Counted from the stretch's first letter, positions 42,302-51,097 are shown. The stretch is DNA of 62,402 nt from Streptomyces sp. MUM 203J (GCF_022414595.1 NZ_JADWYO010000036.1:1-62402); one strand, 5' to 3'. Numbers and translations are program-made. Notes: generated by a model from the sequence alone, not told the origin.

Positions 42302-44044
42302 ATGGCCAGACAGACCGTCGCGGAACAGTTCGTCGAGATCCTCCTGCGCACCGGCGTCCATCGGCTGTACGGGGTCGTGGGCGACAGCCTCAACCCGGTC
42401 GTGGACGCCGTGCGCCGCACCCGCGGCATCGACTGGATCCAGGTCCGGCACGAGGAGGCCGCAGCCTTCGCCGCCGGGGCCGAGGCACAGCTCACCGGCC
42501 GGCTCGCCGCCTGCGCCGGATCCTGCGGGCCCGGCAACCTGCACCTGATCAACGGCCTCTACGACGCGCACCGCTCCATGGCCCCGGTCCTCGCGCTCGC
42601 CTCCCACATCCCGTCCGGCGAGATCGGCCTCGGCTATTTCCAGGAGACCCACCCCGAACAGCTCTTCCAGCGCTGCAGTCACTACAGCGAACTCATCTCC
42701 AACCCGCGCCAGATGCCCCGCCTGCTGCGGACGGCGATCCAGCACGCCGTGGGGCGGGGCGGGGTGAGCGTCGTCGCCCTGCCCGGTGACATCGCGGGCC
42801 GGCCCGCTCAGGAGAAGACGCTGAGGCACGACCTGGTGACCGTGCGCCCCACCGTGCGCCCCGGCGACACCGAGGTCGACGCCCTCGTCCGGATGGTCGA
42901 CGAGGCGAAGCGGGTGACCCTGTTCTGCGGCAGCGGCACGGCCGGTGCCCACCCGGAGGTCATGCAGTTCGCGGAGCGTGTCAAGGCCCCTGTCGGCCAT
43001 GCCCTGCGCGGCAAGGAGTGGATCCAGTACGACAATCCGTTCGACGTCGGCATGAGCGGTCTGCTCGGGTACGGCGCCGCCTACGAGGCCACCCACGAGT
43101 GCGATCTGCTGATCCTGCTCGGCACCGACTTCCCGTACAACGCCTTCCTTCCCGACGATGTGCGGATCGTGCAGGTGGACGTACGGCCGGAACACCTCGG
43201 CCGACGCTCCCGGCTGGACCTCGCGGTGTGGGGCGACGTCCGCGAGACCCTGCGCTGCCTCGTGCCCCGGGTGCGCCCCAAGACGGACCGCCGGTTCCTC
43301 GACAAGATGCTGAAGAAGCATGCGGAGGCGCTGGAGGGCGTTGTGAGGGCGTACACGCGCAAAGTGGAGAGGCACACCCCTCTGCACCCGGAGTACGTGG
43401 CGTCCGTTCTCGACGAACTCGCCGACGATGACGCGGTTTTCACAGTCGACACCGGCATGTGCAACGTCTGGGCGGCCCGCTATCTCACCCCCAACGGGCG
43501 GCGCCGGATCATCGGCTCGTTCAGCCACGGCTCCATGGCCAACGCGCTGCCCCAGGCCATCGGCGCCCAGTTCACCGACCCGGGCCGACAAGTCGTCTCG
43601 ATGTCCGGCGACGGCGGATTCGCCATGCTGATGGGTGAGTTCCTGACACTTGTGCAGTACGACCTGCCGGTGAAGGTCGTACTGTTCGACAACTCGTCGC
43701 TGGGCATGGTCGAGCTGGAGATGCTGGTGTCCGGTCTCCCCTCGTACGGCACCACCAACCACAACCCCGACTTCGCGGCGGTCGCCCGCGCCGCCGGGGC
43801 CTTCGGTGTGCGGGTGGAGAAGCCCAAGCAGCTCGCGGGCGCCCTGAAGGCCGCGTTCAAGCACAAGGGGCCGGCACTGGTGGACGTGGTGACGGACCCC
43901 AACGCGCTGAGCATCCCGCCGAGGATCAGTGCCGAGATGGTGACCGGTTTCGCTCTCTCCGCAAGCAGGATCGTGCTGGACGGCGGGGTGGGCAGGATGC
44001 TCCAGATGGCCCGCTCCAACGTGCGGAACATCCCGCGACCTTGA
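42302..44044 (+). CDS. poxB: Pyruvate dehydrogenase (quinone) / pyruvate oxidase family
   Basis: A 580-residue thiamine diphosphate and FAD enzyme of the PoxB type, expected to oxidise pyruvate to acetate and CO2 with electrons to quinone at the membrane. Activating Glu51 or Glu52 (QVRHEEAAAF), the ThDP motif beginning MSGDGGFAML and ending DNSSLGM, and the FAD domain in between are all present. Relatives include acetolactate synthase, but the C-terminal region and GSFSHGSMANALPQAIG agree better with PoxB. ATG 42302 is chosen; GTG 42290 is an alternative. Confidence 0.9.
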   Translation: MARQTVAEQFVEILLRTGVHRLYGVVGDSLNPVVDAVRRTRGIDWIQVRHEEAAAFAAGAEAQLTGRLAACAGSCGPGNLHLINGLYDAHRSMAPVLALASHIPSGEIGLGYFQETHPEQLFQRCSHYSELISNPRQMPRLLRTAIQHAVGRGGVSVVALPGDIAGRPAQEKTLRHDLVTVRPTVRPGDTEVDALVRMVDEAKRVTLFCGSGTAGAHPEVMQFAERVKAPVGHALRGKEWIQYDNPFDVGMSGLLGYGAAYEATHECDLLILLGTDFPYNAFLPDDVRIVQVDVRPEHLGRRSRLDLAVWGDVRETLRCLVPRVRPKTDRRFLDKMLKKHAEALEGVVRAYTRKVERHTPLHPEYVASVLDELADDDAVFTVDTGMCNVWAARYLTPNGRRRIIGSFSHGSMANALPQAIGAQFTDPGRQVVSMSGDGGFAMLMGEFLTLVQYDLPVKVVLFDNSSLGMVELEMLVSGLPSYGTTNHNPDFAAVARAAGAFGVRVEKPKQLAGALKAAFKHKGPALVDVVTDPNALSIPPRISAEMVTGFALSASRIVLDGGVGRMLQMARSNVRNIPRP

Positions 44045-44184
44045 CACCCCGCTGTGCCCCACTGCTCCCCTCCGTGCGCCCGCTCGTCGGTGCTTCCCAT
44101 GCGTGACCCTGGGAAGGCAAGGGCATGGATCCCGTGAGCCTGTTCGAGGTTCGAGGGAAGAGTCAGTGACGTGGGGCGGGGGCT

Positions 44185-44616
44185 ATGAGTGGGCGTCAGG
44201 CAGAAGTCGGACCCATGACGGCGGACGGCATACGCCTGCGGCGGCACGTGCGGGGCGGTGACCTCACGGCCGTCGCGGAAGTGCGCTGCTCGCTGCGGGA
44301 GTTAGTCCGGCATCGGATCGCGGCCGATCCGGCGGACACGGCCGAGCTGCTGACCAGCGAGCTGGTGACCAACGCGCTCATCCACACCCGCCGCGGCGCG
44401 GTGGTGACGGCGACCCTGGGCCGTACGACGCTGCGGGTGGAGGTGCGGGACTTCGTTCCCGAACTGCCCGACCCCTATGTGCCGGTCACGGACGACGGCA
44501 CGCATGGCAGAGGACTGCTGCTGGTGCAGGCGCTCGCAGACGCCTGGGGAGTGCACACCCAGGGTGTCGGCAAGGTGGTGTGGTTCGAGCTGACGGATGT
44601 GAAGCCTGCGGCGTGA
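44185..44616 (+). CDS. HATPase-fold anti-sigma-like protein with a TTA codon
   Basis: A 143-residue GHKL/HATPase_c protein of the RsbW/SpoIIAB type: N-box ELVTNALIHT (about residues 55-64), then VRDFVPELPD and GRGLLLVQALADAWGV. Streptomyces have many of these; they act as anti-sigma factors or Ser kinases. Codon 40 (44302-44304) is TTA, so translation should depend on the bldA tRNA, linking the protein to development or secondary metabolism. No partner sigma or anti-anti-sigma gene is next to it. Confidence 0.88.
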   Translation: MSGRQAEVGPMTADGIRLRRHVRGGDLTAVAEVRCSLRELVRHRIAADPADTAELLTSELVTNALIHTRRGAVVTATLGRTTLRVEVRDFVPELPDPYVPVTDDGTHGRGLLLVQALADAWGVHTQGVGKVVWFELTDVKPAA

Positions 44617-44653
44617 ACGGGCTGCCTCCGCCCCTTGTCCGCCCGGCGTACGC

Positions 44654-44691
44654 CGATGGGCCCACCCGTCGGCATGCGGGTGGGCCCATCG
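44654..44691. terminator. Bidirectional terminator
   Basis: CGATGGGCCCACCCG (44654-44668) and CGGGTGGGCCCATCG (44677-44691) pair perfectly over 15 bp with an 8-base loop, between the HATPase gene and the convergent DUF2637 gene. Confidence 0.88.
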
Positions 44692-44713
44692 CCTGAGGTG
44701 ACACCGGCAGGGA

Positions 44714-45760
44714 TCAGCCGAACTGCTTCTCCAGGCTCTTCAGCTTCTCCTCCAGGGAGTCGAGTCGGGGAACCGCCTGGGTGTCGTCCTCCGCGGTGAG
44801 ATCGACCGTGCGGGGCTCAGTCCCTCTCACGGCCTGCAGGGAGGGCCGGGATCGGTGCGGCAGCTGTCCTTGCTCTGGTATGGCGGGCTCCGCGACGGCC
44901 GCCGAGGAACCCGTCGCGGAGTTCAGGGTCTGCACGTCCACCTGGCGGCCACCTCGGCCCAGCCCCCAGGCACGGTGCTGCCGGTTGAAGGCCCGGAGCC
45001 TCGCCCGGTCCAGCTTCTGCTGCTCCCGCCGCTGCCTGCGGGCCTGCAGCTTCTCCCGCCGGTCCTCGCGCACCTCCTCGACGGCGTCGTCCAGGGTCCG
45101 CACGCCCTCCAGCAGCATCAGCGACCAGGCACCGAAGGTCTCCCTGGGTGCCCGCAGCCAGCGGACCACCCGGATCTGCGGCAGCGGGCGCGGCACCAGG
45201 CCCTGCTCGCGGAGTGCCGCCCGGCGGGTCTGCTTCAGAGCCCGGTCGAACAGCACGGCCGCGGAGAGCGACATGCCCGCGAAGAAGTGCGGGGCGCCGT
45301 CGTGGCCCATACCGCGCGGCGCGTGCACCCAGTTGAACCAGGCGGCGGCCCCGGCGAACAGCCACACCAGAAGGCGGGAGCCGAGCGCGGCGTCACCGTG
45401 GCTGGCCTCGCGGACGGCGAGCACCGAGCAGAACATGGCGGCGCCGTCCAGGCCGAACGGGACCAGGTACTCCCAGCCGCCGGTGAGGTTGAGGTTCTGC
45501 CGGCCGAAGCCGACGAGTCCGTGGAAGGAGAGCGCGGCGGCGACGGCCGCGCAGCAGAACAGGAGCAGATAGGACGCGATGCCGTAGATAGCCTCCTTGC
45601 GGCGGCGACGTTCCTCGCTGCGTTCCCAGGAGTCCTCGGCCGGGGCCTTCGCCCCGGCGGCGCGCTTGCCGCGCGCGAGCACCACCACCGCCGCCACGGC
45701 CCCAGCGAGCATCACACCGCCCGGGAGCAGCCAGTCCAGCGATATGTCGGTCAGTCTCAT
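44714..45760 (-). CDS. DUF2637 membrane protein
   Basis: A 348-residue protein with four membrane segments (about residues 9-30, 60-85, 105-125, 135-155), matching DUF2637, a family seen in actinomycete plasmid-spread/SpdB-like proteins and on chromosomes. A long basic coiled-coil-like stretch (AVEEVREDRREKLQARRQ...) and an acidic tail ending in a short leucine-rich helix follow, cytosolic by prediction. Function unknown; no plasmid transfer genes are around. ATG 45760 is chosen as the protein then starts just before the first membrane segment. Confidence 0.85.
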   Translation of the reverse strand: MRLTDISLDWLLPGGVMLAGAVAAVVVLARGKRAAGAKAPAEDSWERSEERRRRKEAIYGIASYLLLFCCAAVAAALSFHGLVGFGRQNLNLTGGWEYLVPFGLDGAAMFCSVLAVREASHGDAALGSRLLVWLFAGAAAWFNWVHAPRGMGHDGAPHFFAGMSLSAAVLFDRALKQTRRAALREQGLVPRPLPQIRVVRWLRAPRETFGAWSLMLLEGVRTLDDAVEEVREDRREKLQARRQRREQQKLDRARLRAFNRQHRAWGLGRGGRQVDVQTLNSATGSSAAVAEPAIPEQGQLPHRSRPSLQAVRGTEPRTVDLTAEDDTQAVPRLDSLEEKLKSLEKQFG

Positions 45761-45932
45761 GCGGTGTCCCTCGCATCGCGGTAGAGCGTTACGGAGCGCC
45801 ATACTGGCCGACTCGCGCGGTGCGGCAGGGGGTTTCTGAGGAAGAGAACGCCATTGGGGCCGCAGGACATGCAAATAGGTGCGATCTACTCGAACTGCTG
45901 TATGTGCAGCCTTAGTTGAGTTCGATTAATCT

Positions 45933-45946
45933 CACCCGGCCGGGTG
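45933..45946. promoter_or_regulatory. 14-bp perfect palindrome CACCCGGCCGGGTG
   Basis: It lies between the FhuF-like gene end and the DUF2637 promoter region, about 26 bases after the FhuF-like stop. It may be the stem of a short terminator or an operator for DUF2637; the sequence alone does not decide. Confidence 0.35.
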
Positions 45947-45971
45947 GCGTGGCGGTCCCGGCCCGAGGCCC

Positions 45972-46826
45972 TCAGGCCGCGGCCGTCAGTTTGCGTACCC
46001 GGTCCGCGTCGCAGGTGCGCGGGCAGGTGACGCAGGTGTCCTCGGGGCGCAGGGTGTAGAAGAGGCAGCAGCTGGCCCGGTCGCGGGTGGGGAGGGCGCG
46101 GCCGTCGGGGGCGGTCAGTTCACGGAATCCCGCGTTCCCCACGTACGGCTTGTCGCTTCCCGGGAGGAGCAGTTCCAGCTCCGCCATCGCGCGCGACTCC
46201 TCGCCCAGCAGTCCCGCGATGTACCAGAGGCCCTCGACGATCTCGTCCGTCGCCATGCCCCACAGGGCCCGGCTGCCGCGCCGCATCCGCGGCCTGAAGC
46301 CTTCGAGCACCGGGTCCAGGTGCTCCGCGACGGCGGCCCGCACCTCGGCGCGCAGGGCCTCCTCGTCCGGCACGACCCGCGCCTCCGGCAGCAGGGCGGC
46401 GGGGTCGTCCGGAAGGCACGCGAACTCCCTCACCCGTACGGCCATGTACCCCAGCGCCCGCTGGAAGGCGACGTCTCCGGCCGGAACCCGGGGCACCCGG
46501 CGGCCCAGGAACCAGGGGACGGTCACCAGCAGACAGGCGGGCCAGGCGTAGCGGTGGAGTCCGAAGCTCGCCACCACGTCCGGGCGTGCCGGGCGTCCGT
46601 GGTCGCGCTCCACCTGTGCGGCGTCCCAGGACAGGAAGGCGTCCAGGGCGGGGCCGCCCTCCGCGAGTTCGCCGGCCCCGACCCATCCCTCGCCGTCCGG
46701 CAGCTCCTCGTGCTGACCGAGTTCCCGTACCCGCAGTCCGGGGAAGACCGCCGAGAGGCGGGCGTACGAGGAGGCCAGGGGAGGGGCGACGGGAGAGGGG
46801 GCGGGCGGCAGTGTGGTGACGGACAT
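45972..46826 (-). CDS. FhuF-like ferric siderophore reductase
   Basis: A 284-residue cytosolic protein whose C-terminus carries the FhuF [2Fe-2S] motif: Cys253-Cys254, Cys265, Cys268 (CCLFYTLRP..CVTC), with an extra Cys272. FhuF proteins reduce ferric siderophores after import, releasing iron. A perfect 19-base iron box 39 bases upstream argues for DmdR1/IdeR-type repression by iron. No iron-siderophore transporter is adjacent; the nearest ABC importer is 5.6 kb away and has a different type of operator. Confidence 0.9.
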   Translation of the reverse strand: MSVTTLPPAPSPVAPPLASSYARLSAVFPGLRVRELGQHEELPDGEGWVGAGELAEGGPALDAFLSWDAAQVERDHGRPARPDVVASFGLHRYAWPACLLVTVPWFLGRRVPRVPAGDVAFQRALGYMAVRVREFACLPDDPAALLPEARVVPDEEALRAEVRAAVAEHLDPVLEGFRPRMRRGSRALWGMATDEIVEGLWYIAGLLGEESRAMAELELLLPGSDKPYVGNAGFRELTAPDGRALPTRDRASCCLFYTLRPEDTCVTCPRTCDADRVRKLTAAA

Positions 46827-46864
46827 GCGGGGACCACCGATTCGCGATCGCGGGAAGGTCGCTT

Positions 46865-46883
46865 TAAGGTAAGCCTTACCTTA
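46865..46883 (-). promoter_or_regulatory. DmdR1/IdeR-type iron box
   Basis: TAAGGTAAGCCTTACCTTA is a perfect 19-base inverted repeat (9-1-9) close to the DtxR/IdeR consensus TTAGGTTAGGCTAACCTAA. It lies 39 bases before the FhuF-like start and about 105 bases before the divergent GntR gene. Confidence 0.85.
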
Positions 46884-46987
46884 CCCGATCTGATCGATGT
46901 GTGAACGCCGTGCGTCTGCGCCTATCGTGCACACCGGGCCCTTTCACCGCGAGCCGGGCCCCGGTACGGAGCGGTAGGAGGACCCGA

Positions 46988-47911
46988 GTGGAGCAGGGCG
47001 GCGGAAGGGCGACCCCGGTCGTGGTGCGCGCGGCACACGGGCTCGCGGAGGCTCCCGGGCAGACCGGGGCCGGGGGCTGTGCACGCGGCGAGCACACGCA
47101 CGCCTCCGCGGGGCCGGTGCCCCGGGGCGGCACCCCGGGGGCCGTGGCCGTCGCGGGCGGGGAGACACCGGCCCCGGTGCGGGCGTCCGGGCGCCGGGAA
47201 GGGCCCGGGGCGCCGGGCTCGGGCCGGGCGGTCCCGGTGAGGCCGGCGGGCACGGGACCCGAAGCGGTCCAGGCCGACGCCGCACGGCGGGTGCAGAGGC
47301 ATTCCGTGCGGGGGCAGGTCCTGCAGGCGCTGCGGGCCGCGCTGGTCGGCGGGGAGCTGGTGCCCGGCGAGGTGTACTCGGCGCCCGCGCTCGGCGTGCG
47401 GCTCGGCGTGTCGGCCACGCCCGTCCGGGAGGCCATGATGCAGCTCGCCCTGGAAGGGGCCGTCGAGGTCGTGCCGAACCGGGGCTTCCGTGTCGTCGAG
47501 CGCAGCCCTCGCGAGCTGGCCGAACTGGCCGAGGTCCGCGCCCTGATCGAGGTCCCGGTGATGCTGAGGCTCGCCCGCACCGTGCCCGCCGCGCGCTGGG
47601 CCGGGCTCCGGCCGCTGGCCGAGGCCACCGCTGCCGCCGCCGCGCACGGCGACCTCGCCGTGTACGGGGAGGCCGACCGCGCCTTCCACCGCGCCCTCCT
47701 GGGCCTCGCGGGCAACGAGCAGCTCGTGGCCGTGGCGGACGACCTGCACCGCCGCTCGCAGTGGCCACTGGTGAGCCCGCCCGTCACACGGCGCGCGGAC
47801 CTCGTGGCCGACGCCGCCGAGCACGGCGCGCTCCTGGACGCCCTGGAGGCGGGGGACCTGGCCGTCGTCGAGTCCCTGGTGCGGGAGCACTTCACCGGAG
47901 CCGTGGACTGA
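46988..47911 (+). CDS. GntR-family (FCD) transcriptional regulator
   Basis: A 307-residue regulator from GTG 46988 with AGGAGG 6 bases upstream. Residues 1-100 are Gly/Ala/Pro-rich and probably disordered, unusual for the family. A GntR winged helix follows (about 105-165; VRGQVLQALRAALVGGELVPGEVYSAPALGVRLGVSATPVREAMMQLALEG) and an FCD ligand domain (VYGEADRAFHRALLGLAGN). Ligand and targets unknown; it is divergent from the FhuF-like gene and 16 bases upstream of a WD-repeat protein gene. Confidence 0.88.
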   Translation: MEQGGGRATPVVVRAAHGLAEAPGQTGAGGCARGEHTHASAGPVPRGGTPGAVAVAGGETPAPVRASGRREGPGAPGSGRAVPVRPAGTGPEAVQADAARRVQRHSVRGQVLQALRAALVGGELVPGEVYSAPALGVRLGVSATPVREAMMQLALEGAVEVVPNRGFRVVERSPRELAELAEVRALIEVPVMLRLARTVPAARWAGLRPLAEATAAAAAHGDLAVYGEADRAFHRALLGLAGNEQLVAVADDLHRRSQWPLVSPPVTRRADLVADAAEHGALLDALEAGDLAVVESLVREHFTGAVD

Positions 47912-47927
47912 ACCGGCGGGAGGAACT

Positions 47928-49037
47928 GTGCGCGCCACGGTATGGGCGGCCGCCAATCAACTGGGCGTGGCGGCCGGAACCCCGGCCGAGCTGCTGACCG
48001 CCGTCCTGGCCGGGCCCCGCCGTGCCGCCCGCGTGGAGCTGGCCGGGAACGACCCGGAGACCGGCGCGCTGGCCCGCGACCTGCGCGCGCTCGGGCGGCT
48101 GGAGGTGACCCTGCACCCGCCGCCCCCGCCCGGGCCCGCGCCCGAGCCGGACCTGTCGGACCCCGTGGCGGTCTGCGCGGCCGATCCGGTGCGGGTGACC
48201 CGCGCGTACGAGGCGTCGCCCGGCGGCCACCGGGGCCTTCGCACCGCGTGGCTGCGGGCCGGGCAGGCGCTGATCCGGCCGGGCCAGACCCCGGCGGGGC
48301 GTGCGCTCGCGCTGTGGGCCGCGCTGGGGGAGGGCGGTGCGCAGGAGCTGCGGCCCGCACTGGAGGAGCTGGCGCGGGATACGCCCTGGGAGGTGGCGGG
48401 GGTCCGGGAGGCACCGGTCAGTGCGCTGACCACCTGCGGCGGGCGGCTCGTCCTGGCGGAGGACCCGAGGGTCAGGGCCCTGGCGTGCATGCCGCCGGGC
48501 GGAGCGGAACTGCGGCTGGACGAGCGGGGGAGGCTGCGGGTGGAGGGGCCCGCGCCCCGGCTGGTGCGGGCCGTCGCGGCCACGCTGGCCACGCACCCGG
48601 CCAGTGCGCTGGCCGCCGCGGCCGATGCGGTCGTCACCGGTGACCGGATGGGCTCGGTCCATGCCTTCAGCCTCGGCGGGCTGCGGCAGGCGGCGCCGCA
48701 TTCCGGGCGCGTCACCGCGCTCGCGGCGACGGGAGCCCCGGGACTGCGGGTGTACAGCGGCGGGGCCGACGGAGCCGTACACCTGTGGGAGCCGCCCCGG
48801 GAGCCGCGGCTCGTGGCCCGGCGCCCGCACCCCGTGGTGACGCTGCACGCCGGAGGGGGCGGCCTGGCGGTCGCGTGGGCGGACGGCCTGGTGGAGCTCC
48901 ACGAGCAGGCCGGGGACCGGGAGACCGCCGTGCGGCGGTTTCGGCCGGGACCGGCGGTGCGGGCGGTGGCACTGCGGGGGGACGGCGGACTGGCCGTGGC
49001 GGCGGGGGACGTGCTGGTCACCTTGCGGGTGCGGTGA
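47928..49037 (+). CDS. WD-repeat-like protein
   Basis: A 369-residue protein. The N-terminal 180 residues are Ala/Arg-rich helical sequence without a known domain. From about residue 220 there are beta-propeller-like repeats (ADAVVTGDRMGSVHAFSLGG, YSGGADGAVHLWEPP, LAVAWADGLVELHEQ). No signal peptide. Partner unknown; GTG 47928 with GGAGGAAC upstream, 16 bases after the GntR gene, suggests co-transcription. Confidence 0.75.
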   Translation: MRATVWAAANQLGVAAGTPAELLTAVLAGPRRAARVELAGNDPETGALARDLRALGRLEVTLHPPPPPGPAPEPDLSDPVAVCAADPVRVTRAYEASPGGHRGLRTAWLRAGQALIRPGQTPAGRALALWAALGEGGAQELRPALEELARDTPWEVAGVREAPVSALTTCGGRLVLAEDPRVRALACMPPGGAELRLDERGRLRVEGPAPRLVRAVAATLATHPASALAAAADAVVTGDRMGSVHAFSLGGLRQAAPHSGRVTALAATGAPGLRVYSGGADGAVHLWEPPREPRLVARRPHPVVTLHAGGGGLAVAWADGLVELHEQAGDRETAVRRFRPGPAVRAVALRGDGGLAVAAGDVLVTLRVR

Positions 49038-49650
49038 GGGCAGCGGCGGGGGTTCCTCCCCTGCCGCCTTCGACCGCCGCCACGCGGCGGGTGCGCCTTC
49101 CCGGTCGTGCCCGATGTGCGGCCCGACCGCGTGGACGGCGGCCGTCCACGCTGACCGGGCCGGCTTGGGCGCGCCGGTCCGAGTGTGCCGTACGTCCGGT
49201 GCGTGCCGGGTCCGGCAGCGCCGACTCGGCGGCGGACTCGCAGACATGGGCCAGGTCGGCGCCGGAGAGGCCGTCGGTGGCCTTGGCCGGCCTGCCCAGG
49301 TCGACGCTCTCGATGGGCCGGTCCTTGAGGTGGTAGCGGAGGATCGCCTCGCGGGCGGGCGCGTCCGGCGGCAGGACGAGCAGGGCGCGGTCCAGGCGCC
49401 CGGGGCGGCGCAGGGCGATGTCCACGTCCCAGGGCACGCCGGTGGCGGCCAGGACGAAGACGCCCTCGGCGGCGGCGTCGATGCCGTCCGGTTCGGTCAG
49501 CAGCTGGTTGACGGTGGTGCGCATGCCGCTGTTCCGGGTGCGGCTGCGTTTTCCGCCGAGCGCGTCCAGCTCGTCGGGGAGGACCACGCAGGGGGCCTGG
49601 CGGCGGGCGGTGGCGAACACCTCGCGCATGTTGCGCTCGGAGTTGCCGGG
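49018..49650 (-). pseudogene. 5'-truncated AAA+ ATPase remnant
   Basis: The frame starts in the middle of an AAA domain (GNSERNMREVFATARRQAPC), keeps a Walker-B-like segment changed to VVLPDELDALGG, sensor 1 (VFVLAATGVPWDVD), an arginine-finger-like RRPGRLDR and the C-terminal lid (GLSGADLAHVCESAAESAL), then runs into low-complexity sequence. No Walker A exists upstream: the space is taken by the ChaB-like gene 16 bases away. Loss of the P-loop and the Leu-Pro for hydrophobic residues in Walker B mean it cannot be an active ATPase. An in-frame ATG at 49629 could still be translated. Confidence 0.75.
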
Positions 49651-49665
49651 ACGCGCCCCGGGCGG

Positions 49666-50070
49666 TTACCGCTCGCGCGACTTCCTCGTCCTCGACCGGT
49701 TCTCCTTCCTCAGCGCGTCGACCAGCTCCGACTTGTTCATCTGGGAGCGGCCCCCGATCCCCATGCGCTTGGCCAGGCCGTACAGGTGTTCCTTGGACGC
49801 GTTCTCGTCGACGCCCTCGCCGCTGCGGGCGGGTGCGTCGCGCGGGGTGGCGGCGCGGGGGCCCGAAGGGCCCTTGCGGCCCCTCTCCTTGGCCTCCCAG
49901 TGGTCGCCGACCTTCTCGTACGAGTGCTTCAGCGCGCCGTACGCGACCCGGTGGGCGCGCTCGCCCTCGCCGTACTGGCCGACGGCCGAGTCGTGCGCCC
50001 TGATCCAGGTCTGCCGGGCCGCCTCGGACGACCGCTCCAGCGTCGACGGAAGTTCCTCACGCCCGGGCAT
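49666..50070 (-). CDS. ChaB and Rho N-terminal-like domain protein
   Basis: A 134-residue protein with an N-terminal ChaB domain (REELPSTLERSSEAARQTWIRAHDSAVGQYG... ALKHSYEKVGDHWEAK) and a C-terminal Rho-N-like SAP-type helical domain (SKEHLYGLAKRMGIGGRSQMNKSELVDALRKEN), separated by a basic linker. The second domain probably binds nucleic acid. In Streptomyces such proteins are often stress-induced; role unknown. It ends 16 bases before the AAA remnant. Confidence 0.85.
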   Translation of the reverse strand: MPGREELPSTLERSSEAARQTWIRAHDSAVGQYGEGERAHRVAYGALKHSYEKVGDHWEAKERGRKGPSGPRAATPRDAPARSGEGVDENASKEHLYGLAKRMGIGGRSQMNKSELVDALRKENRSRTRKSRER

Positions 50071-50166
50071 GTGCCATCACCTCCGGTGGACGTACCGCCA
50101 GGGACGGGATGCCGGACGCGTGCCCCTCCGGGGCCTTCCGAAACAGCGCCTGTCCGGATCCGCCGG

Positions 50167-50943
50167 TCACGCCGCCGGACGCGGCGCCAGGTGGCCGGCC
50201 AGCCAGGTCGGCACGCCGCCCAGGAGGTGGAAGAGGCGGCGGGCCTCCGTACGCAGCCGGGTGGCCTCCGGTTCCGGTTCCGCGTCCGCGAGCGCAGCCA
50301 GTGCCGGAGCCGTGCCCACCAGGTAGCCCAGTTCCTCGCGCAGCCGCAGCGACTCCGCGAAGCCGTGCCGTGCCTCCGCCAGTTCACCGTCCCCCAGTGC
50401 CAGCGCCGCCAGGTGCCGCCAGGTGAACGACAGCAGTAACGCGTCGCCCCGCGCGGTCGCCCCCGCGTGCGCCCTCCGGTACGCCGCCCGCGCGGCCTGC
50501 GGTGTGTCCGCCAGGTACTGCGCGAGGAGCCCGCGGCGGAAGTCCAGCAGCGGGCGCCCCGGCGAGGACGGGCTCAGCAGCGCCGCCGCCCGCCCCAGCG
50601 CCGACCGTGCCTCGTCCGCCCGGTCCCGCACCCCGTGCAGGGTGGCCGCGTACGCGAGGTAGCCGCGCTCGCAGGCGGCGGCGCCCCGGTCCTCGTCCTC
50701 GCGCGCGACCGCCTCGGCCGCCCGCAGCGCATCCTCCGCCTCCGCCCATCCGCACTCCGCGTACAGGCACCGCTCGATCAGCAGCGCAGCCCGCTCCACG
50801 GCGACGGGCGGCCGGTCGGCGGTGGGGGCGAGCAGTGCGGCGGCGTCGGTCCAGCAGCCGCGCGAGCGCAGCCGCCACACCGCGGTCCGGAGGGGATCGT
50901 CTTCTTCGGTGGTTCCGGATCCAGACATGGCGGACTGCGCCAC
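50167..50943 (-). CDS. TPR-like protein with a TTA codon
   Basis: A 258-residue all-helical protein with TPR-like pairs throughout (AALLIERCLYAECGWAEAEDALRAAEAVARE, RRGLLAQYLADTPQAARAAYRRAHAGA, LRLREELGYLVGTAPALAALADAE). Probably a protein-interaction protein, cytosolic; partner unknown. An in-frame TTA at 50437-50439 (GDALLLSF) predicts bldA dependence. GTG 50943 with GGGGAGGG is chosen; ATG 50928 or 51000 are possible. A 14-base palindrome GTGAATTGATTCAC (51038-51051) lies about 95 bases upstream. Confidence 0.75.
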   Translation of the reverse strand: MAQSAMSGSGTTEEDDPLRTAVWRLRSRGCWTDAAALLAPTADRPPVAVERAALLIERCLYAECGWAEAEDALRAAEAVAREDEDRGAAACERGYLAYAATLHGVRDRADEARSALGRAAALLSPSSPGRPLLDFRRGLLAQYLADTPQAARAAYRRAHAGATARGDALLLSFTWRHLAALALGDGELAEARHGFAESLRLREELGYLVGTAPALAALADAEPEPEATRLRTEARRLFHLLGGVPTWLAGHLAPRPAA

Positions 50944-51037
50944 ATTGCCCTCCCCGAGCGCGCCATCGAGCTGTTGGGTCGTGAATGGGTCCGAGCGCAT
51001 CTCAGCACGGATCGGAGCGCTCGGCCAAGAGGGTTAC

Positions 51038-51051
51038 GTGAATTGATTCAC
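51038..51051 (-). promoter_or_regulatory. 14-bp palindrome upstream of the TPR-like gene
   Basis: GTGAATTGATTCAC, arms GTGAAT/ATTCAC with a 2-base centre, in the AT-richest stretch between the TPR-like and beta-propeller genes. Possible operator for the TPR-like gene. Confidence 0.35.
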
Positions 51052-51097
51052 AATCATGCGACCGGAGGGCGGCGGGGGAGATGCGTGCCGGACCGTT

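Noticed and set aside
41879..44062. 727-codon minus frame across poxB
   Set aside because: Antisense to a full ThDP enzyme; no domain of its own.
44714..45760. DUF2637 gene as sign of an integrated conjugative plasmid
   Set aside because: No tra, rep, integrase or att-like repeats in the window; such genes also occur on chromosomes alone.
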